Positions 31,715 to 41,604 of a stretch of DNA of 64,000 bases are shown here, one piece after another. Below the pieces are notes generated by a model. It saw only the letters and a program-made list of their open reading frames with translations. It was not told the DNA's origin and made no database searches. Position 1 is the stretch's first letter, and the number at the start of each line of letters is the position of its first letter. This DNA is from Serratia marcescens (GTDB lineage Bacteria; Pseudomonadota; Gammaproteobacteria; Enterobacterales; Enterobacteriaceae), in assembly GCF_006715005.1 (NCBI RefSeq), contig NZ_VFMJ01000001.1:3410001-3474000 (forward strand), in the 5' to 3' direction. The translations under genes were made by a program, and so were the position numbers.

Positions 31715-32626
31715 ATGAAAATAACCATTCTTGGTTGCGGCGCGCTCGGACAACTGTGGCTCTCCCGGCTGTATCAGCAGGGCCACGATGTACAGGGATG
31801 GCTAAGAGTGCCTCAGCCTTTTTGCGCGGTGAACGTGATAGAGCCGGAAGGCGTCTCGTTCAATCGCAACTTACCCACCAACGATCCGGAGCATCTTGCG
31901 CAAAGCGAGCTGCTGCTGGTGACGCTGAAAGCCTGGCAGGTGTCCAGCGCGGTCAGCGCGCTGCTGCCGAAGCTGAACCCCCAGTGCGCTATCTTGCTGC
32001 TGCACAACGGCATGGGCACCCAGGAGGAGCTGCCGCCGAACGGCCAGCCGATCCTGCAGGGCACCACCACCCACGCCGCGCGCCACGAAGGCAGCACCAT
32101 TATCCACGTCGCCACCGGCATCACCCACATCGGCCCGACCTCGCCGGCCGCCCAGCACCTCAGCCACCTGGCGGAAGTGCTGCATCAGGCGCTGCCCGAC
32201 GTTGCCTGGCACAACAACATCGCCTCGGCCAACTGGCGCAAGCTGGCGGTCAACTGCGTGATCAACCCGCTCACGGCGCTGTACGGCTGCCGTAACGGCG
32301 ATCTGCAGCGCTACCCGGAACAGATCGAAACGCTGTGCCGTGAAGTCGCCAGCGTGATGGCGATGGAGGGCTACCACACCTCCTGTGAAGGCCTGATGCA
32401 ATACGTGATGGACGTGATCCACAGCACCGCCGACAACGTTTCGTCGATGCTGCAGGACATCCGCAGCCAGCGGCACACCGAGATCGACTACATCACCGGT
32501 TACCTGCTGCGCCGCGCGCGCAGCCACGGCCTCGTGCTGCCGGAAAATGCGCGGCTGTTTGAACTGATTAAACGAAAGGAAAATGAATATGAGCGTATCG
32601 GCGCTGGTCTGCCTGGCACCTGGTAG
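31715..32626 (+). CDS. panE: 2-dehydropantoate 2-reductase
   Basis: NADPH-dependent ketopantoate reductase of the pantothenate/CoA pathway. The 303-residue product has an N-terminal Rossmann fold ([19 protein letters not shown], glycine-rich loop at 7-12). The catalytic Lys and Asn lie in [23 protein letters not shown]. The start has a perfect AAGGAG ribosome binding site. Its last 38 bases overlap yajL, so the two genes are translationally coupled. Confidence 0.96.
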   Translation: MKITILGCGALGQLWLSRLYQQGHDVQGWLRVPQPFCAVNVIEPEGVSFNRNLPTNDPEHLAQSELLLVTLKAWQVSSAVSALLPKLNPQCAILLLHNGMGTQEELPPNGQPILQGTTTHAARHEGSTIIHVATGITHIGPTSPAAQHLSHLAEVLHQALPDVAWHNNIASANWRKLAVNCVINPLTALYGCRNGDLQRYPEQIETLCREVASVMAMEGYHTSCEGLMQYVMDVIHSTADNVSSMLQDIRSQRHTEIDYITGYLLRRARSHGLVLPENARLFELIKRKENEYERIGAGLPGTW

Positions 32627-33179
32627 CGAAGAAACCGAAGCCGTCACCACCATCGACCTGCTGGTGCGGGCGGGTGTAAGCGTCACTACCGCCAGCGTTG
32701 CCGGCGACGGCGAGCTGACTATCGTCTGTTCGCGCGGCGTCAAACTGCTGGCCGACGCGCCGCTGGTGGCGATCGTCGATGAGCCGTTCGACGCCATCGT
32801 GCTGCCCGGCGGCCTGAAAGGCGCAGAATGCTTCCGCGACAGCCCGCTGCTGGTGGAGAAGGTGCGGCAGATGCATCTGCAGGGCAACATCGTCGCCGCC
32901 ATCTGCGCGGCGCCGGCGCTGGTGCTGCAGCACCACGATCTGTTCCCGGTCGGCAACATGACCGGCTTCCCTGGCCTGAAAGACCAGATCCCGGCGGATA
33001 AATGGATGGAGCGCCGCGTGGTATACGATGCCCGCGTCAACCTGCTCACCAGCCAGGGGCCGGGCACCGCGATGGAGTTCGCGCTGAAGCTGATAGACCT
33101 GCTGCTGGGTAAGGCCAAGGCGGCGGAGATCGCTGCGCAGCTGGTGCTGATCCCGGGAATGTACGACTTCCGCGACTGA
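32589..33179 (+). CDS. yajL: DJ-1 superfamily protein YajL (deglycase/chaperone)
   Basis: A 196-residue DJ-1/PfpI protein, closest to E. coli YajL and human DJ-1. The reactive cysteine is C106 in [12 protein letters not shown], and the conserved Glu is in APGSEETEA (about E15). Reported activities for the family are protection against oxidative stress, chaperone function and repair of glyoxal-modified molecules; the last is debated. Two ATGs lie close together (32583 and 32589); the second has the better distance from AAAGGA and matches the E. coli N-terminus. It overlaps the end of panE. Confidence 0.94.
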   Translation: MSVSALVCLAPGSEETEAVTTIDLLVRAGVSVTTASVAGDGELTIVCSRGVKLLADAPLVAIVDEPFDAIVLPGGLKGAECFRDSPLLVEKVRQMHLQGNIVAAICAAPALVLQHHDLFPVGNMTGFPGLKDQIPADKWMERRVVYDARVNLLTSQGPGTAMEFALKLIDLLLGKAKAAEIAAQLVLIPGMYDFRD

Positions 33180-33192
33180 GCGGCTTGCCGAT

Positions 33193-33224
33193 AAAAAAAG
33201 GGCTGAACACCGGTTCAGCCCTTC
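33193..33224. terminator. Terminator between convergent yajL and thiI
   Basis: Stem GGGCTGAAC (33200-33208) with GTTCAGCCC (33213-33221). A-run before and TTCTC after; it works best for the minus strand. Confidence 0.8.
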
Positions 33225-33245
33225 TCATTTATGCCGCTCCGTGCG

Positions 33246-34694
33246 TTACGGGCGATAAACCTTCACGTTGCTGAAGCCTTGCTCCAGCAGGTACAGCGCC
33301 TGCAGGCGGCTCATCACGCCGCGCTCGCAATACAGCAGGTAGGTTTTGCTCTGATCCAGATCGCCAAACTGGGTGCTCAGCTTGTAGAACGGCAGCGCTT
33401 TCACTTCAACCTGTTCCAGCTGCAGCGGCTTCTCTTCCTGCTCGTCGTTGGAGCGGATATCCAGGATCACCTCGTCGGCGCCGAAGGCCGCGACGGTTTC
33501 CACCTCGGTCACCTGCTCCTGCGCCTGCTCGGCGATAGAGCGAATATCGACGTTCTTCGCTTCGCTCACCACCCGGTCGAGAATGCTGAAATCGAAGTGG
33601 CTCTCTTCCTCTTCAATCTTGGCCTTGACCGCTTTCACCGTCGGGCTCTTAGAAATCACGCCGCAGTATTCCGGCATGGTTTTGGCGAAGTCTTCGGTGC
33701 CGATTTCGCGCGCCAGCTTGATGATGTGCTCTTTATCGTGCGAGATCAGCGGACGCAGGATCAGGGTATCGGACGCATTGTCGATCAAACGCAGGTTGGT
33801 CAACGTCTGGCTGGAGACCTGCCCCAGCGCCTCACCGGTCACCAGCGCCTGCACGCCGTAGCGTTCGGCCACTTGCGAAGCGGCGCGCACCATCATGCGC
33901 TTGAGCACCACGCCCATCTGGCCATCGTCGACCTTCTCCAGGATCTCGCCCACCACCGGTTCGAAGTCGATGGCGACGAAGCGCACCTTGTGCGAGCTGG
34001 CGAAGCGGTTCCACAGGTAGTGCGCCACCTGCTTCACGCCAATCTCGTGCGCGGCGCCGCCCAGGTTGAAGAAACAGAAATGCACGCGGCAACCGCGACG
34101 CATCAGCATATAGCTGGACACGCCCGAGTCGAAACCGCCGGAAATCAGCGACAGTACGTCTTCCTGGGTGCCGACCGGGTAACCGCCGATGCCTTCGAGG
34201 CGGCGTTTGACCAACATCAGCTTGTCGTCTTCAATCTCCAGGTTTACCGTGACCTGCGGGCGGCTAAGGTTAACGCGCGCGCTCTCGATATGCTGGTTCA
34301 GGCCGCCGCCGACGTAACGCTCCACGTCCTGCGAGTTGAACGCCTGCTTGCCGCGGCGCTTGACGCGCACGCAGAAGGTTTTGCCTTCCAACTGGGCGCG
34401 GTAGGCTTCCAGCGTCTGCTCGAAGATGTGGTGGATGTCGGTATAAGCGCGGTCTTCCACTTCCAGAATATGGTGGATGCCGGGAATGCGCGTCAGGGCG
34501 TCGGCAATGATCGGCCGCTGGTTTTCATCTTTGGCGCGAACTTCGATATGATCCCAGTGACGGACGACCGCCAGCGTTTCATCATACTGCTTCAGGACGT
34601 TGCGAATATTGGTCGAGAGAATCTTGATAAAGCGCAAGCGCACAGATTGGCTCTTGATGGTGATTTCCGGGAACAATTTAATGATAAACTTCAT
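33246..34694 (-). CDS. thiI: tRNA sulfurtransferase ThiI
   Basis: Makes 4-thiouridine at position 8 of tRNA and donates sulfur for the thiamin thiazole. The 482-residue product has the NFLD and THUMP domains (about 1-165), the PP-loop [12 protein letters not shown] (about 183), a conserved Cys in [12 protein letters not shown], and a C-terminal rhodanese domain with the persulfide-carrying Cys in [11 protein letters not shown] near residue 456. The full-length form with rhodanese is the enterobacterial type. It is divergent from xseB-ispA-dxs, whose last product also supplies the thiazole pathway. Confidence 0.97.
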   Translation of the reverse strand: MKFIIKLFPEITIKSQSVRLRFIKILSTNIRNVLKQYDETLAVVRHWDHIEVRAKDENQRPIIADALTRIPGIHHILEVEDRAYTDIHHIFEQTLEAYRAQLEGKTFCVRVKRRGKQAFNSQDVERYVGGGLNQHIESARVNLSRPQVTVNLEIEDDKLMLVKRRLEGIGGYPVGTQEDVLSLISGGFDSGVSSYMLMRRGCRVHFCFFNLGGAAHEIGVKQVAHYLWNRFASSHKVRFVAIDFEPVVGEILEKVDDGQMGVVLKRMMVRAASQVAERYGVQALVTGEALGQVSSQTLTNLRLIDNASDTLILRPLISHDKEHIIKLAREIGTEDFAKTMPEYCGVISKSPTVKAVKAKIEEEESHFDFSILDRVVSEAKNVDIRSIAEQAQEQVTEVETVAAFGADEVILDIRSNDEQEEKPLQLEQVEVKALPFYKLSTQFGDLDQSKTYLLYCERGVMSRLQALYLLEQGFSNVKVYRP

Positions 34695-34854
34695 GGCGGT
34701 CTTTGTTGTCAGATAAGAATTACGGCGCGGAGTATATCACCATATCGCCGCGCTCTGCGCACAAAACCACACATGAGCGCCATGATTTGCTAATCAAGAT
34801 CCGCTAGGATAGGCTCTGGCGCCACGGTTCACATGATGACGTAAAAAGAAAATT

Positions 34855-35118
34855 ATGCCGAAAAAACCAGCACAATCAGCCAGTACAGAGCAAACTGCCA
34901 GCTTTGAAAGCGCCCTCGGCGAGCTGGAAAGCATCGTGACGCGCCTGGAGTCAGGCGAATTGCCGCTGGAAGACGCGCTGAACGAGTTCGAACGCGGCGT
35001 ACAGCTGGCGCGTCAGGGCCAGCAGAAACTGCAACAGGCGGAACAGCGTGTGCAGATACTTCTTAACGACAGCGCCGACGATGCGGCGCTGGCGCCTTTC
35101 ACACCGGATGCCGAGTAA
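34855..35118 (+). CDS. xseB: Exodeoxyribonuclease VII small subunit
   Basis: An 87-residue small subunit of exonuclease VII, which joins the large XseA subunit (elsewhere) to degrade single-stranded DNA. The helical core [44 protein letters not shown] is the family signature. First of the xseB-ispA-dxs unit; ispA starts 5 bp after its stop. Confidence 0.95.
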   Translation: MPKKPAQSASTEQTASFESALGELESIVTRLESGELPLEDALNEFERGVQLARQGQQKLQQAEQRVQILLNDSADDAALAPFTPDAE

Positions 35119-35123
35119 CCGAC

Positions 35124-36044
35124 ATGTCTGAGATCGCCCCATCGGCCGCTTTTGCCGATCAACTGCAGATGTTCCGCCAGCGCGCCGATCGCGCGCTGCT
35201 GGATTTCATCGCCCCGCTGCCGTTCAACGACGGCAACATGGTGGCGGCGATGCGTCACGGCGCCTTGCTGGGCGGCAAGCGCCTGCGCCCGTTCCTGGTC
35301 TACACCACCGGCCAGATGTTCGGCGTGTCGCTGACCAACCTGGACGCGCCGGCGGCAGCGGTGGAATGCATTCACGCCTACTCGCTGATCCACGACGATC
35401 TGCCGGCGATGGACGACGACGATCTGCGCCGCGGCCAGCCGACCTGCCACATTAAATTCGGCGAAGCCAACGCGATCCTGGCCGGCGATGCGCTGCAAAC
35501 GCTGGCGTTTTCGATCCTGGCCGATGCCGAGATGCCCGACGTGGCCCTGCGCGATCGGCTGGCGATGGTCTCCGAACTGGCGGCCGCCAGCGGCGTAGCC
35601 GGCATGTGCGGCGGCCAATCGCTGGATCTGGAAGCTGAAGGCAAGCACGTCGACCTGCAGGCGCTGGAGCAAATCCATCGCCACAAAACCGGCGCGCTGA
35701 TCCGCGCGGCGGTGCGCCTGGGCGCGCTGAGCGCCGGCGAAGCCGGGCGAGCGGCGCTGCCGCAGCTGGATCGTTATGCCGCCGCGGTCGGCCTGGCGTT
35801 CCAGGTGCAGGATGACATTTTGGACGTTGTCGGCGAGACTGAGAAAATCGGCAAGCGCCAGGGCGCGGACCAACAACACGGAAAGAGTACCTACCCGGCG
35901 TTACTCGGGCTTGACAGCGCGAAAGCAAAAGCGTGGGATCTCTATCAGGAAGCATTAGCTGCATTGGACACTTTGGCAGCGCAATCTTATAACACAGCGC
36001 CATTGCGAGCGTTAGCCAGCTTCATTATTGAACGCGACAATTAA
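35124..36044 (+). CDS. ispA: Farnesyl diphosphate synthase
   Basis: Short-chain prenyl transferase building geranyl and farnesyl diphosphate from IPP and DMAPP, feeding quinones, undecaprenyl phosphate and heme O. The 306-residue product carries both Asp-rich motifs: DDLPAMDDDDLRRG (first) and FQVQDDILDVVGETE (second). Two small residues just before the first motif (HAYSLIHDD) are consistent with a C15 chain-length product. It lies between xseB and dxs in the usual order. Confidence 0.97.
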   Translation: MSEIAPSAAFADQLQMFRQRADRALLDFIAPLPFNDGNMVAAMRHGALLGGKRLRPFLVYTTGQMFGVSLTNLDAPAAAVECIHAYSLIHDDLPAMDDDDLRRGQPTCHIKFGEANAILAGDALQTLAFSILADAEMPDVALRDRLAMVSELAAASGVAGMCGGQSLDLEAEGKHVDLQALEQIHRHKTGALIRAAVRLGALSAGEAGRAALPQLDRYAAAVGLAFQVQDDILDVVGETEKIGKRQGADQQHGKSTYPALLGLDSAKAKAWDLYQEALAALDTLAAQSYNTAPLRALASFIIERDN

Positions 36045-36078
36045 CGTGTGACGTTAACTCCTCTGATATGAGTATCGA

Positions 36079-37944
36079 ATGAGTCTTGATATAGCCAAAT
36101 ACCCAACCCTGGCGCTAGCGGAAAACCCCGAGGAACTCCGCTCGCTGCCCAAAGAGAGCTTGCCGAAGCTGTGCGATGAGCTGCGGCAATACCTGCTGAA
36201 CAGCGTCAGTCGTTCCAGCGGCCACTTTGCCTCCGGGCTGGGTACCGTCGAACTGACGGTGGCGTTGCATTTCGTCTACAACACGCCGTTCGATCATCTG
36301 GTGTGGGACGTCGGCCACCAGGCCTACCCGCACAAAATTCTGACCGGCCGTCGCGACCGCATCGCCACCATTCGGCAAAAGAACGGCCTGCATCCGTTCC
36401 CGTGGCGCGCCGAAAGCGAATACGACGTGCTGTCGGTCGGCCACTCATCGACCTCGATCAGCGCCGGCCTCGGCATGGCGGTGGCGGCAGAGCGTGAAGG
36501 CAAAGGCCGCCGCACGGTGTGCGTGATCGGCGACGGCGCCATCACCGCCGGCATGGCGTTCGAAGCGATGAACCACGCCGGCGACATCAATCCGGACATG
36601 CTGGTGGTGCTGAACGACAATGAGATGTCGATCTCGGAAAACGTCGGCGCGCTGAACAACCACCTGGCGCAGCTGCTGTCCGGCAAGCTTTACTCCACCC
36701 TGCGCGAAGGCGGCAAGAAAGTGCTGGCCGGCGTGCCGCCGATCAAGGAGCTGGTGAAACGCACCGAAGAGCACCTGAAAGGCATGGTGGTGCCGGGCAC
36801 GCTGTTCGAAGAACTGGGCTTTAACTACATCGGCCCGGTAGACGGGCACGACGTGCAGGGACTGGTCGCCACGTTGAAAAACATGCGCGATCTGAAAGGC
36901 CCGCAGCTGCTGCACATCATGACCAAGAAAGGCCGCGGTTACGCGCCGGCGGAGAAGGATCCGATCAGCTTCCACGCGGTGCCGAAGTTCGATCCTGCCA
37001 GCGGCACGCTGCCGAAAAGCGCCGGCGGTCTGCCGACCTATTCGAAAATCTTCGGCGACTGGCTGTGTGAAACCGCCGCCAAAGACAGCTCGCTGATGGC
37101 AATCACGCCGGCCATGCGCGAAGGCTCCGGCATGGTGCAGTTCTCCCGCGACTACCCGCAGCAATATTTCGACGTGGCGATCGCCGAGCAGCATGCGGTC
37201 ACCTTCGCCGCCGGGCTGGCGATCGGCGGCTACAAGCCGGTGGTGGCGATCTATTCCACCTTCCTGCAACGCGCCTACGACCAGCTGATCCACGATGTGG
37301 CGATCCAGAACCTGCCGGTGATGTTCGCCATCGATCGCGGCGGTATCGTCGGCGCCGACGGCCAGACTCACCAGGGGGCGTTCGATCTGTCGTTCATGCG
37401 CTGCATCCCGACCATGGTGATCATGACGCCAAGCGACGAGAACGAATGCCGCCAAATGCTGTATACCGGCTATCACTACAATGCCGGCCCGAGCGCCGTG
37501 CGCTACCCGCGTGGCTCCGGCACCGGCGCGGCGCTGGAGCCGCTCAGCCTGCTGCCGATCGGCAAAGGCGTGGTGCGTCGCCAGGGGGAAAAGATCGCCA
37601 TTCTCAACTTCGGCACCCTGCTGCCGGAGGCCGCGCAAGCGGCGGAAGCGCTCAACGCCACGCTGGTCGACATGCGCTTCGTCAAACCGCTGGACGAACA
37701 GCTGGTGCTCGAACTGGCCGCTAGCCATGAAGCACTGGTCACGCTGGAAGAGAACGCGATCATGGGCGGCGCCGGCAGCGGCGTCAACGAACTGCTGATG
37801 GCCAAACGCCGCCCGGTGCCGGTGCTGAACCTCGGCCTGCCGGACAGCTTCGTCTCGCAGGGCAGCCAGGAAGAGCTGCGCGCCGATCTGGGGCTGGACG
37901 CCGCCGGTATTCAGCGCCAAATCGAAACCTGGCTGGCGCAGTAA
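36079..37944 (+). CDS. dxs: 1-deoxy-D-xylulose-5-phosphate synthase
   Basis: Thiamin-diphosphate enzyme joining pyruvate and glyceraldehyde 3-phosphate, the first step of the MEP pathway and also a source for thiamin and pyridoxal. The 621-residue product shows the cofactor motif [21 protein letters not shown]...LNDNEMSIS, the [15 protein letters not shown] segment with the catalytic His, and the transketolase-type [15 protein letters not shown] with the key Glu. The ATG is preceded by a weak ribosome binding site; a 4-codon ORF at 36068-36082 overlaps it and may help re-initiation after ispA. Confidence 0.97.
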   Translation: MSLDIAKYPTLALAENPEELRSLPKESLPKLCDELRQYLLNSVSRSSGHFASGLGTVELTVALHFVYNTPFDHLVWDVGHQAYPHKILTGRRDRIATIRQKNGLHPFPWRAESEYDVLSVGHSSTSISAGLGMAVAAEREGKGRRTVCVIGDGAITAGMAFEAMNHAGDINPDMLVVLNDNEMSISENVGALNNHLAQLLSGKLYSTLREGGKKVLAGVPPIKELVKRTEEHLKGMVVPGTLFEELGFNYIGPVDGHDVQGLVATLKNMRDLKGPQLLHIMTKKGRGYAPAEKDPISFHAVPKFDPASGTLPKSAGGLPTYSKIFGDWLCETAAKDSSLMAITPAMREGSGMVQFSRDYPQQYFDVAIAEQHAVTFAAGLAIGGYKPVVAIYSTFLQRAYDQLIHDVAIQNLPVMFAIDRGGIVGADGQTHQGAFDLSFMRCIPTMVIMTPSDENECRQMLYTGYHYNAGPSAVRYPRGSGTGAALEPLSLLPIGKGVVRRQGEKIAILNFGTLLPEAAQAAEALNATLVDMRFVKPLDEQLVLELAASHEALVTLEENAIMGGAGSGVNELLMAKRRPVPVLNLGLPDSFVSQGSQEELRADLGLDAAGIQRQIETWLAQ

Positions 37945-37962
37945 TCACCGCCTGCATCTGAC

Positions 37963-37991
37963 AAACGCCTCCGCCTGCGGGGGCGTTTTCA
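37963..37991 (+). terminator. Terminator after dxs
   Basis: Hairpin AAACGCC...GGGCGTTT with an inner GC-rich stem, followed by TTTTC-like sequence on the plus strand. Confidence 0.7.
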
Positions 37992-38050
37992 TTTCCGCCC
38001 TCCGGGATCCGCGCTACAGTTACTGTCTGAGCTGTGAATGGGAGGCAAGC

Positions 38051-39025
38051 ATGAAGTACCTGAAACTGGGCAACACCGATCTGAACGTCTCGCGCATCTG
38101 CCTGGGCTGCATGACCTACGGCGAGCCAAACCGCGGCAATCACGCCTGGACATTGCCGGAAGAGAGCAGCCGCCCGCTGCTGAAACAGGCGCTGGAAGCC
38201 GGTATCAACTTTTTCGACACCGCCAACAGCTATTCCGACGGCAGCAGCGAGGAGATCCTCGGTCGAGCGCTGCGCGACTATGCGCGCCGCGAGGACGTGG
38301 TGATCGCCACCAAGGTGTATTTCCCGCTGAGCAACCTGAAGCGCGGTTTATCGCGCGCCAACATCATGCAGTCCATCGACGACAGCCTGCGGCGCCTGGG
38401 CACCGACTATGTCGATTTGCTGCAAATCCATCGCTGGGATTACGAAACGCCGCTGGAAGAGACGCTGGAAGCGCTGCACGACGTGGTGAAAGCCGGTAAG
38501 GCGCGTTACATCGGCGCCTCCTCGATGTACGCCTGGCAGTTCGCCAAGGCGCTGTATACTGCCGATCTGCACGGCTGGACGCGCTTCGTCAGCATGCAGG
38601 ATCAATACAACCTGATTCAGCGCGAAGAAGAACGCGAGATGCACCCGCTGTGCGCCGCCGAAGGCATCGCCGTGCTGCCGTGGAGCCCGCTGGCGCGCGG
38701 CCGCCTGACCCGCCCCTGGGGCGAAACCACCGCGCGGCTGGTTTCCGACCAGTTCGGCAAGAGCCTGTACGAGGAAACCGAAGGCATTGACGCCATTATC
38801 GCCGAGCGCGTCGCCAGCCTCGCCGACGAACGCGGCGTTTCACGCGCGCAGATCGCGCTGGCCTGGCTGCTGAACAAGCCGGCGGTCAGCGCGCCGATCG
38901 TCGGCGCTTCGCGCAGCGAACAGCTGGACGACGCCATCGCCGCAGTCGATTTGAGTTTGTCGCCGCAAGAGGTGGCGGAACTGGAGACGGCTTACGTGCC
39001 GCACCGGGTGACGGGGTTTGAATAA
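38051..39025 (+). CDS. yajO: Aldo/keto reductase YajO
   Basis: A 324-residue NADPH-dependent aldo/keto reductase with a TIM-barrel fold. The catalytic tetrad is visible: Asp in FFDTANSYSDG (with the Tyr), Lys in VIATKVYF, and His in LLQIHRWDYE. Close to E. coli YajO. Exact substrate is uncertain; links to 1-deoxyxylulose metabolism or xylose reduction have been proposed for the family. It follows dxs after a terminator and has a GGAGG ribosome binding site. Confidence 0.92.
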   Translation: MKYLKLGNTDLNVSRICLGCMTYGEPNRGNHAWTLPEESSRPLLKQALEAGINFFDTANSYSDGSSEEILGRALRDYARREDVVIATKVYFPLSNLKRGLSRANIMQSIDDSLRRLGTDYVDLLQIHRWDYETPLEETLEALHDVVKAGKARYIGASSMYAWQFAKALYTADLHGWTRFVSMQDQYNLIQREEEREMHPLCAAEGIAVLPWSPLARGRLTRPWGETTARLVSDQFGKSLYEETEGIDAIIAERVASLADERGVSRAQIALAWLLNKPAVSAPIVGASRSEQLDDAIAAVDLSLSPQEVAELETAYVPHRVTGFE

Positions 39026-39032
39026 AGAGAAG

Positions 39033-39054
39033 CGGGCGCGACGAAGCGCGCCCG
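39033..39054. terminator. Hairpin between convergent yajO and pgpA
   Basis: Stem CGGGCGCG (39033-39040) with CGCGCCCG (39047-39054). T-tracts are short, so strength is moderate. Confidence 0.6.
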
Positions 39055-39058
39055 TCTG

Positions 39059-39553
39059 TCAGAACAGCCCGATCGGCCAGTGGTGCCCAATCAGGTAGAT
39101 GATGCCGGCGGACAGCACGCCGGCGATGATATCGTCGACCATGATACCCATACCGCCATGCACGTTGCGGTCGAACCAGCGGATCGGCCACGGCTTCCAC
39201 ATATCCAGAATGCGGAAGATGACGAAACCGGCGGCGACCCAGCGCCAATCGTTGACCGGTAACGCCATCAGCGTGATCCACATGCCGACGAATTCGTCCC
39301 AGACGATGCTGCCGTGATCGTGCACCTTCATGTCTTTTGCCGTGCGATGGCAAATATAGACGCCGATGCAAATGCTGAACATCACCGCCAGCGAGTAGAG
39401 CTGCCACGGCAGTTGGATCAGCAGCAGCCAGAACGGAATCGCCGCCAGCGATCCCATGGTGCCCGGCATCACCGGCGACAAACCGCTGCCAAAACCGGTG
39501 GCCAGCAGGTGCCACGGGTTGCTCATCCGCAGCCGGCGCTTGGCTTCATCCAT
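39059..39553 (-). CDS. pgpA: Phosphatidylglycerophosphatase A
   Basis: Inner-membrane phosphatase removing the terminal phosphate from phosphatidylglycerol phosphate. The 164-residue product has about four membrane segments. It contains the conserved [31 protein letters not shown] and [15 protein letters not shown] motifs of PgpA. The ATG at 39553 overlaps the end of thiL by 8 bp, which supports this start over a longer frame and indicates translational coupling. Last gene of the nrdR-ribD-ribH-nusB-thiL-pgpA unit. Confidence 0.95.
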   Translation of the reverse strand: MDEAKRRLRMSNPWHLLATGFGSGLSPVMPGTMGSLAAIPFWLLLIQLPWQLYSLAVMFSICIGVYICHRTAKDMKVHDHGSIVWDEFVGMWITLMALPVNDWRWVAAGFVIFRILDMWKPWPIRWFDRNVHGGMGIMVDDIIAGVLSAGIIYLIGHHWPIGLF

Positions 39554-40538
39554 GGCTGCCCGGCTCCGCGTTGAAATGATCGAACCCAATCCAGTCCAGC
39601 TCTACCGCTTCGTCGTTGCGATAATAGCGGATGCCTTCAGACAGCGGGCCAATTTGCCCGATGCAGGTGTAGTCAGCCCCGAGGTGGCTCAGCGCCACTT
39701 CCAGCGCGCCGCGGTTGATCTCCGGCACGGTGAAGCACAGCTCGTAATCTTCGCCGCCCGCCAGCGCCCAACGCAGCGCCTGCTCGGCATCGGCGTGGCT
39801 GCTCAGCGCCTGCGACATCGGCAGCTCGTCCAGAACAATGCGTGCGCCACAGTCACTGGCCTTCAGGATGTGCTTCAGATCGGAAATCAGGCCGTCGGAG
39901 ATGTCGATCGCCGAGCTGGCCAGATCGCGCAGCGCCTGCCCCTGCAGCACGCGCGGCTGCGGCCGCAGATGGCGAGCGACCAGATAATCGCGCGCCGCCG
40001 TATCCGTCACCGCCAGGCGATCCTGCAGGATCGCCAGACCGGCGGCGCTGTCGCCCAGCGTGCCGGTCACATAGATCCAGTCGCCGATGCGCGCACCGCT
40101 GCGGGTCAGCGCCCGGCCGGCCGGGATCAGTCCCTGAATGGTCAAGGTCATGCTCAGCGGGCCGCGCGTGGTATCACCGCCTATCAGCTGCATGCCGTAA
40201 TAGTTGAGCTGATCGAACAGGCTGTCGCTGAAGGCTTTCAGCCACGGCTCGTTCACCTCCGGCAGGGTCAGGGCCAGCGAGAGCCACGCAGGATCGGCGC
40301 CCATCGCCGCCAGATCGCTGAGATTGACCGCCAGCGCCTTGTAACCGAGATCGGCCGGATCGATGTCCGGCAGGAAGTGAATGCCCGCCACCAGCGTATC
40401 GGTACTGACGGCCACCAGCTGTTTTTCCGGCACTGCCAGCAGTGCGCAGTCATCTCCAATGCCCAACTGTACATCCCGGCGCACGCGCTTAAACCGGTCA
40501 AAATAGCGGGCAATGAGGTCAAATTCGCCGCATGCCAT
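39546..40538 (-). CDS. thiL: Thiamine-monophosphate kinase
   Basis: ATP-dependent kinase making thiamin diphosphate, the final step of the pathway. The 330-residue product belongs to the PurM/SelD-like ATP-binding superfamily. Conserved metal and ATP motifs include [29 protein letters not shown] and [13 protein letters not shown]. The start [15 protein letters not shown] matches E. coli. It lies downstream of nusB, separated by a hairpin, and overlaps pgpA. Confidence 0.96.
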   Translation of the reverse strand: MACGEFDLIARYFDRFKRVRRDVQLGIGDDCALLAVPEKQLVAVSTDTLVAGIHFLPDIDPADLGYKALAVNLSDLAAMGADPAWLSLALTLPEVNEPWLKAFSDSLFDQLNYYGMQLIGGDTTRGPLSMTLTIQGLIPAGRALTRSGARIGDWIYVTGTLGDSAAGLAILQDRLAVTDTAARDYLVARHLRPQPRVLQGQALRDLASSAIDISDGLISDLKHILKASDCGARIVLDELPMSQALSSHADAEQALRWALAGGEDYELCFTVPEINRGALEVALSHLGADYTCIGQIGPLSEGIRYYRNDEAVELDWIGFDHFNAEPGSHG

Positions 40539-40560
40539 ATCGATATTCCACTAGAAGAAA

Positions 40561-40585
40561 TTAAGGCCGGGAATGCCGGCCTTAA
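40561..40585 (-). terminator. Hairpin between nusB and thiL
   Basis: A 10-bp stem TTAAGGCCGG (40561-40570) with CCGGCCTTAA (40576-40585). On the minus strand it is followed by TTTCTTC, so it may act as a partial terminator inside the operon. Confidence 0.6.
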
Positions 40586-40589
40586 TGTT

Positions 40590-41006
40590 TTACTTTTTCT
40601 TGCGAAGGGTTGGCGCCACTTTATCCAGCACCCCGTTCACAAACTTGTGGCTGTCTTCCGCGCCGAAGGTTTTCGCCAGCTCGATCGCTTCGTTAATCGC
40701 CACCTTGTAAGGGACATCCTCGCGCATTTTCAGTTCAAACAGCGCGACGCGCAGCACCGCGCGCTCCACCTGACCCAGCTCTTCGAGCTGACGCGACAGG
40801 TAAGGCGCCATCAGTTCGTCCAGCATACCTGCATTCACTGCCGCGCCGGACAGCAACTCGCGAAAATAGGCGACGTCAACATCTTTGACATCCTGCTCCG
40901 TCAGGAACTGGTGTTCAACATCGGCAAGGTCGTTTTTAGACAACTGCCAAGAGTAAAGCGCTTGAACAGCGCACTCACGAGCGCGGCGACGAGCAGCAGG
41001 TTTCAC
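40590..41006 (-). CDS. nusB: Transcription antitermination factor NusB
   Basis: A 138-residue all-helical RNA-binding protein that joins NusE (S10) on boxA of rRNA operons to prevent early termination. It matches the family throughout ([20 protein letters not shown] near the N-terminus; [16 protein letters not shown] in the C-terminal half). Translation starts at a GTG, as in E. coli. It lies 20 bp downstream of ribH on the same strand, the conserved neighbourhood. Confidence 0.97.
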   Translation of the reverse strand: MKPAARRRARECAVQALYSWQLSKNDLADVEHQFLTEQDVKDVDVAYFRELLSGAAVNAGMLDELMAPYLSRQLEELGQVERAVLRVALFELKMREDVPYKVAINEAIELAKTFGAEDSHKFVNGVLDKVAPTLRKKK

Positions 41007-41026
41007 GGAATTCCCCTTAACTAAAT

Positions 41027-41497
41027 TCAGGCTTTAATAGCTTTGATAACATTAATCATTTCAAGTGCGGTCAGCGCGGCTTCAGCGCCCTTGTTGCCCG
41101 CTTTGGTGCCGGCGCGTTCGATCGCCTGTTCGATGCTTTCGGTGGTCAGCACGCCAAAGGCAACCGGGATTTCGGCATTCATCGCAACGTTGCCGATGCC
41201 GGAGCTGGCTTCGCCCGCCACATATTCGAAGTGCGCGGTGCCCCCACGGATAACGGTGCCCAGCGCGATAACCGCGTCGTATTTGCCGGTTTTGGCCAAT
41301 ACGCTCGCCGTCAACGGCAGCTCGTAAGCGCCCGGGACCCAGACAACGGTGATGTTGTCGTCAGCAACCTGACCAATGCGTTTCAGTGCGTCGATGGCAC
41401 CTTCCAGCAGGCTGTCGTTGATGAAATTGTTAAAACGTGCAATTGCGATCGCCACACGGGCATTTGGAGTAGCAACAACACCTTCGATAACTTTCAT
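41027..41497 (-). CDS. ribH: 6,7-dimethyl-8-ribityllumazine synthase
   Basis: Penultimate riboflavin enzyme, joining 5-amino-6-ribitylaminouracil with 3,4-dihydroxybutanone phosphate; it assembles into an icosahedral shell. The 156-residue product has the conserved [16 protein letters not shown]-terminus, the [11 protein letters not shown] loop and the catalytic-region motif [18 protein letters not shown]. It is 107 bp downstream of ribD. The E. coli gene is called ribE or ribH. Confidence 0.97.
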   Translation of the reverse strand: MKVIEGVVATPNARVAIAIARFNNFINDSLLEGAIDALKRIGQVADDNITVVWVPGAYELPLTASVLAKTGKYDAVIALGTVIRGGTAHFEYVAGEASSGIGNVAMNAEIPVAFGVLTTESIEQAIERAGTKAGNKGAEAALTALEMINVIKAIKA

Positions 41498-41604
41498 GGG
41501 CTTTCCTTAAAAATGGGTTCAATACCCCGCAGGGGGGCGGATTCTATCATATTCTTTCATCGCCTGCGCGGCGCTTTTGTAAAACCGGCGCGCGGGCGCG
41601 AGAT

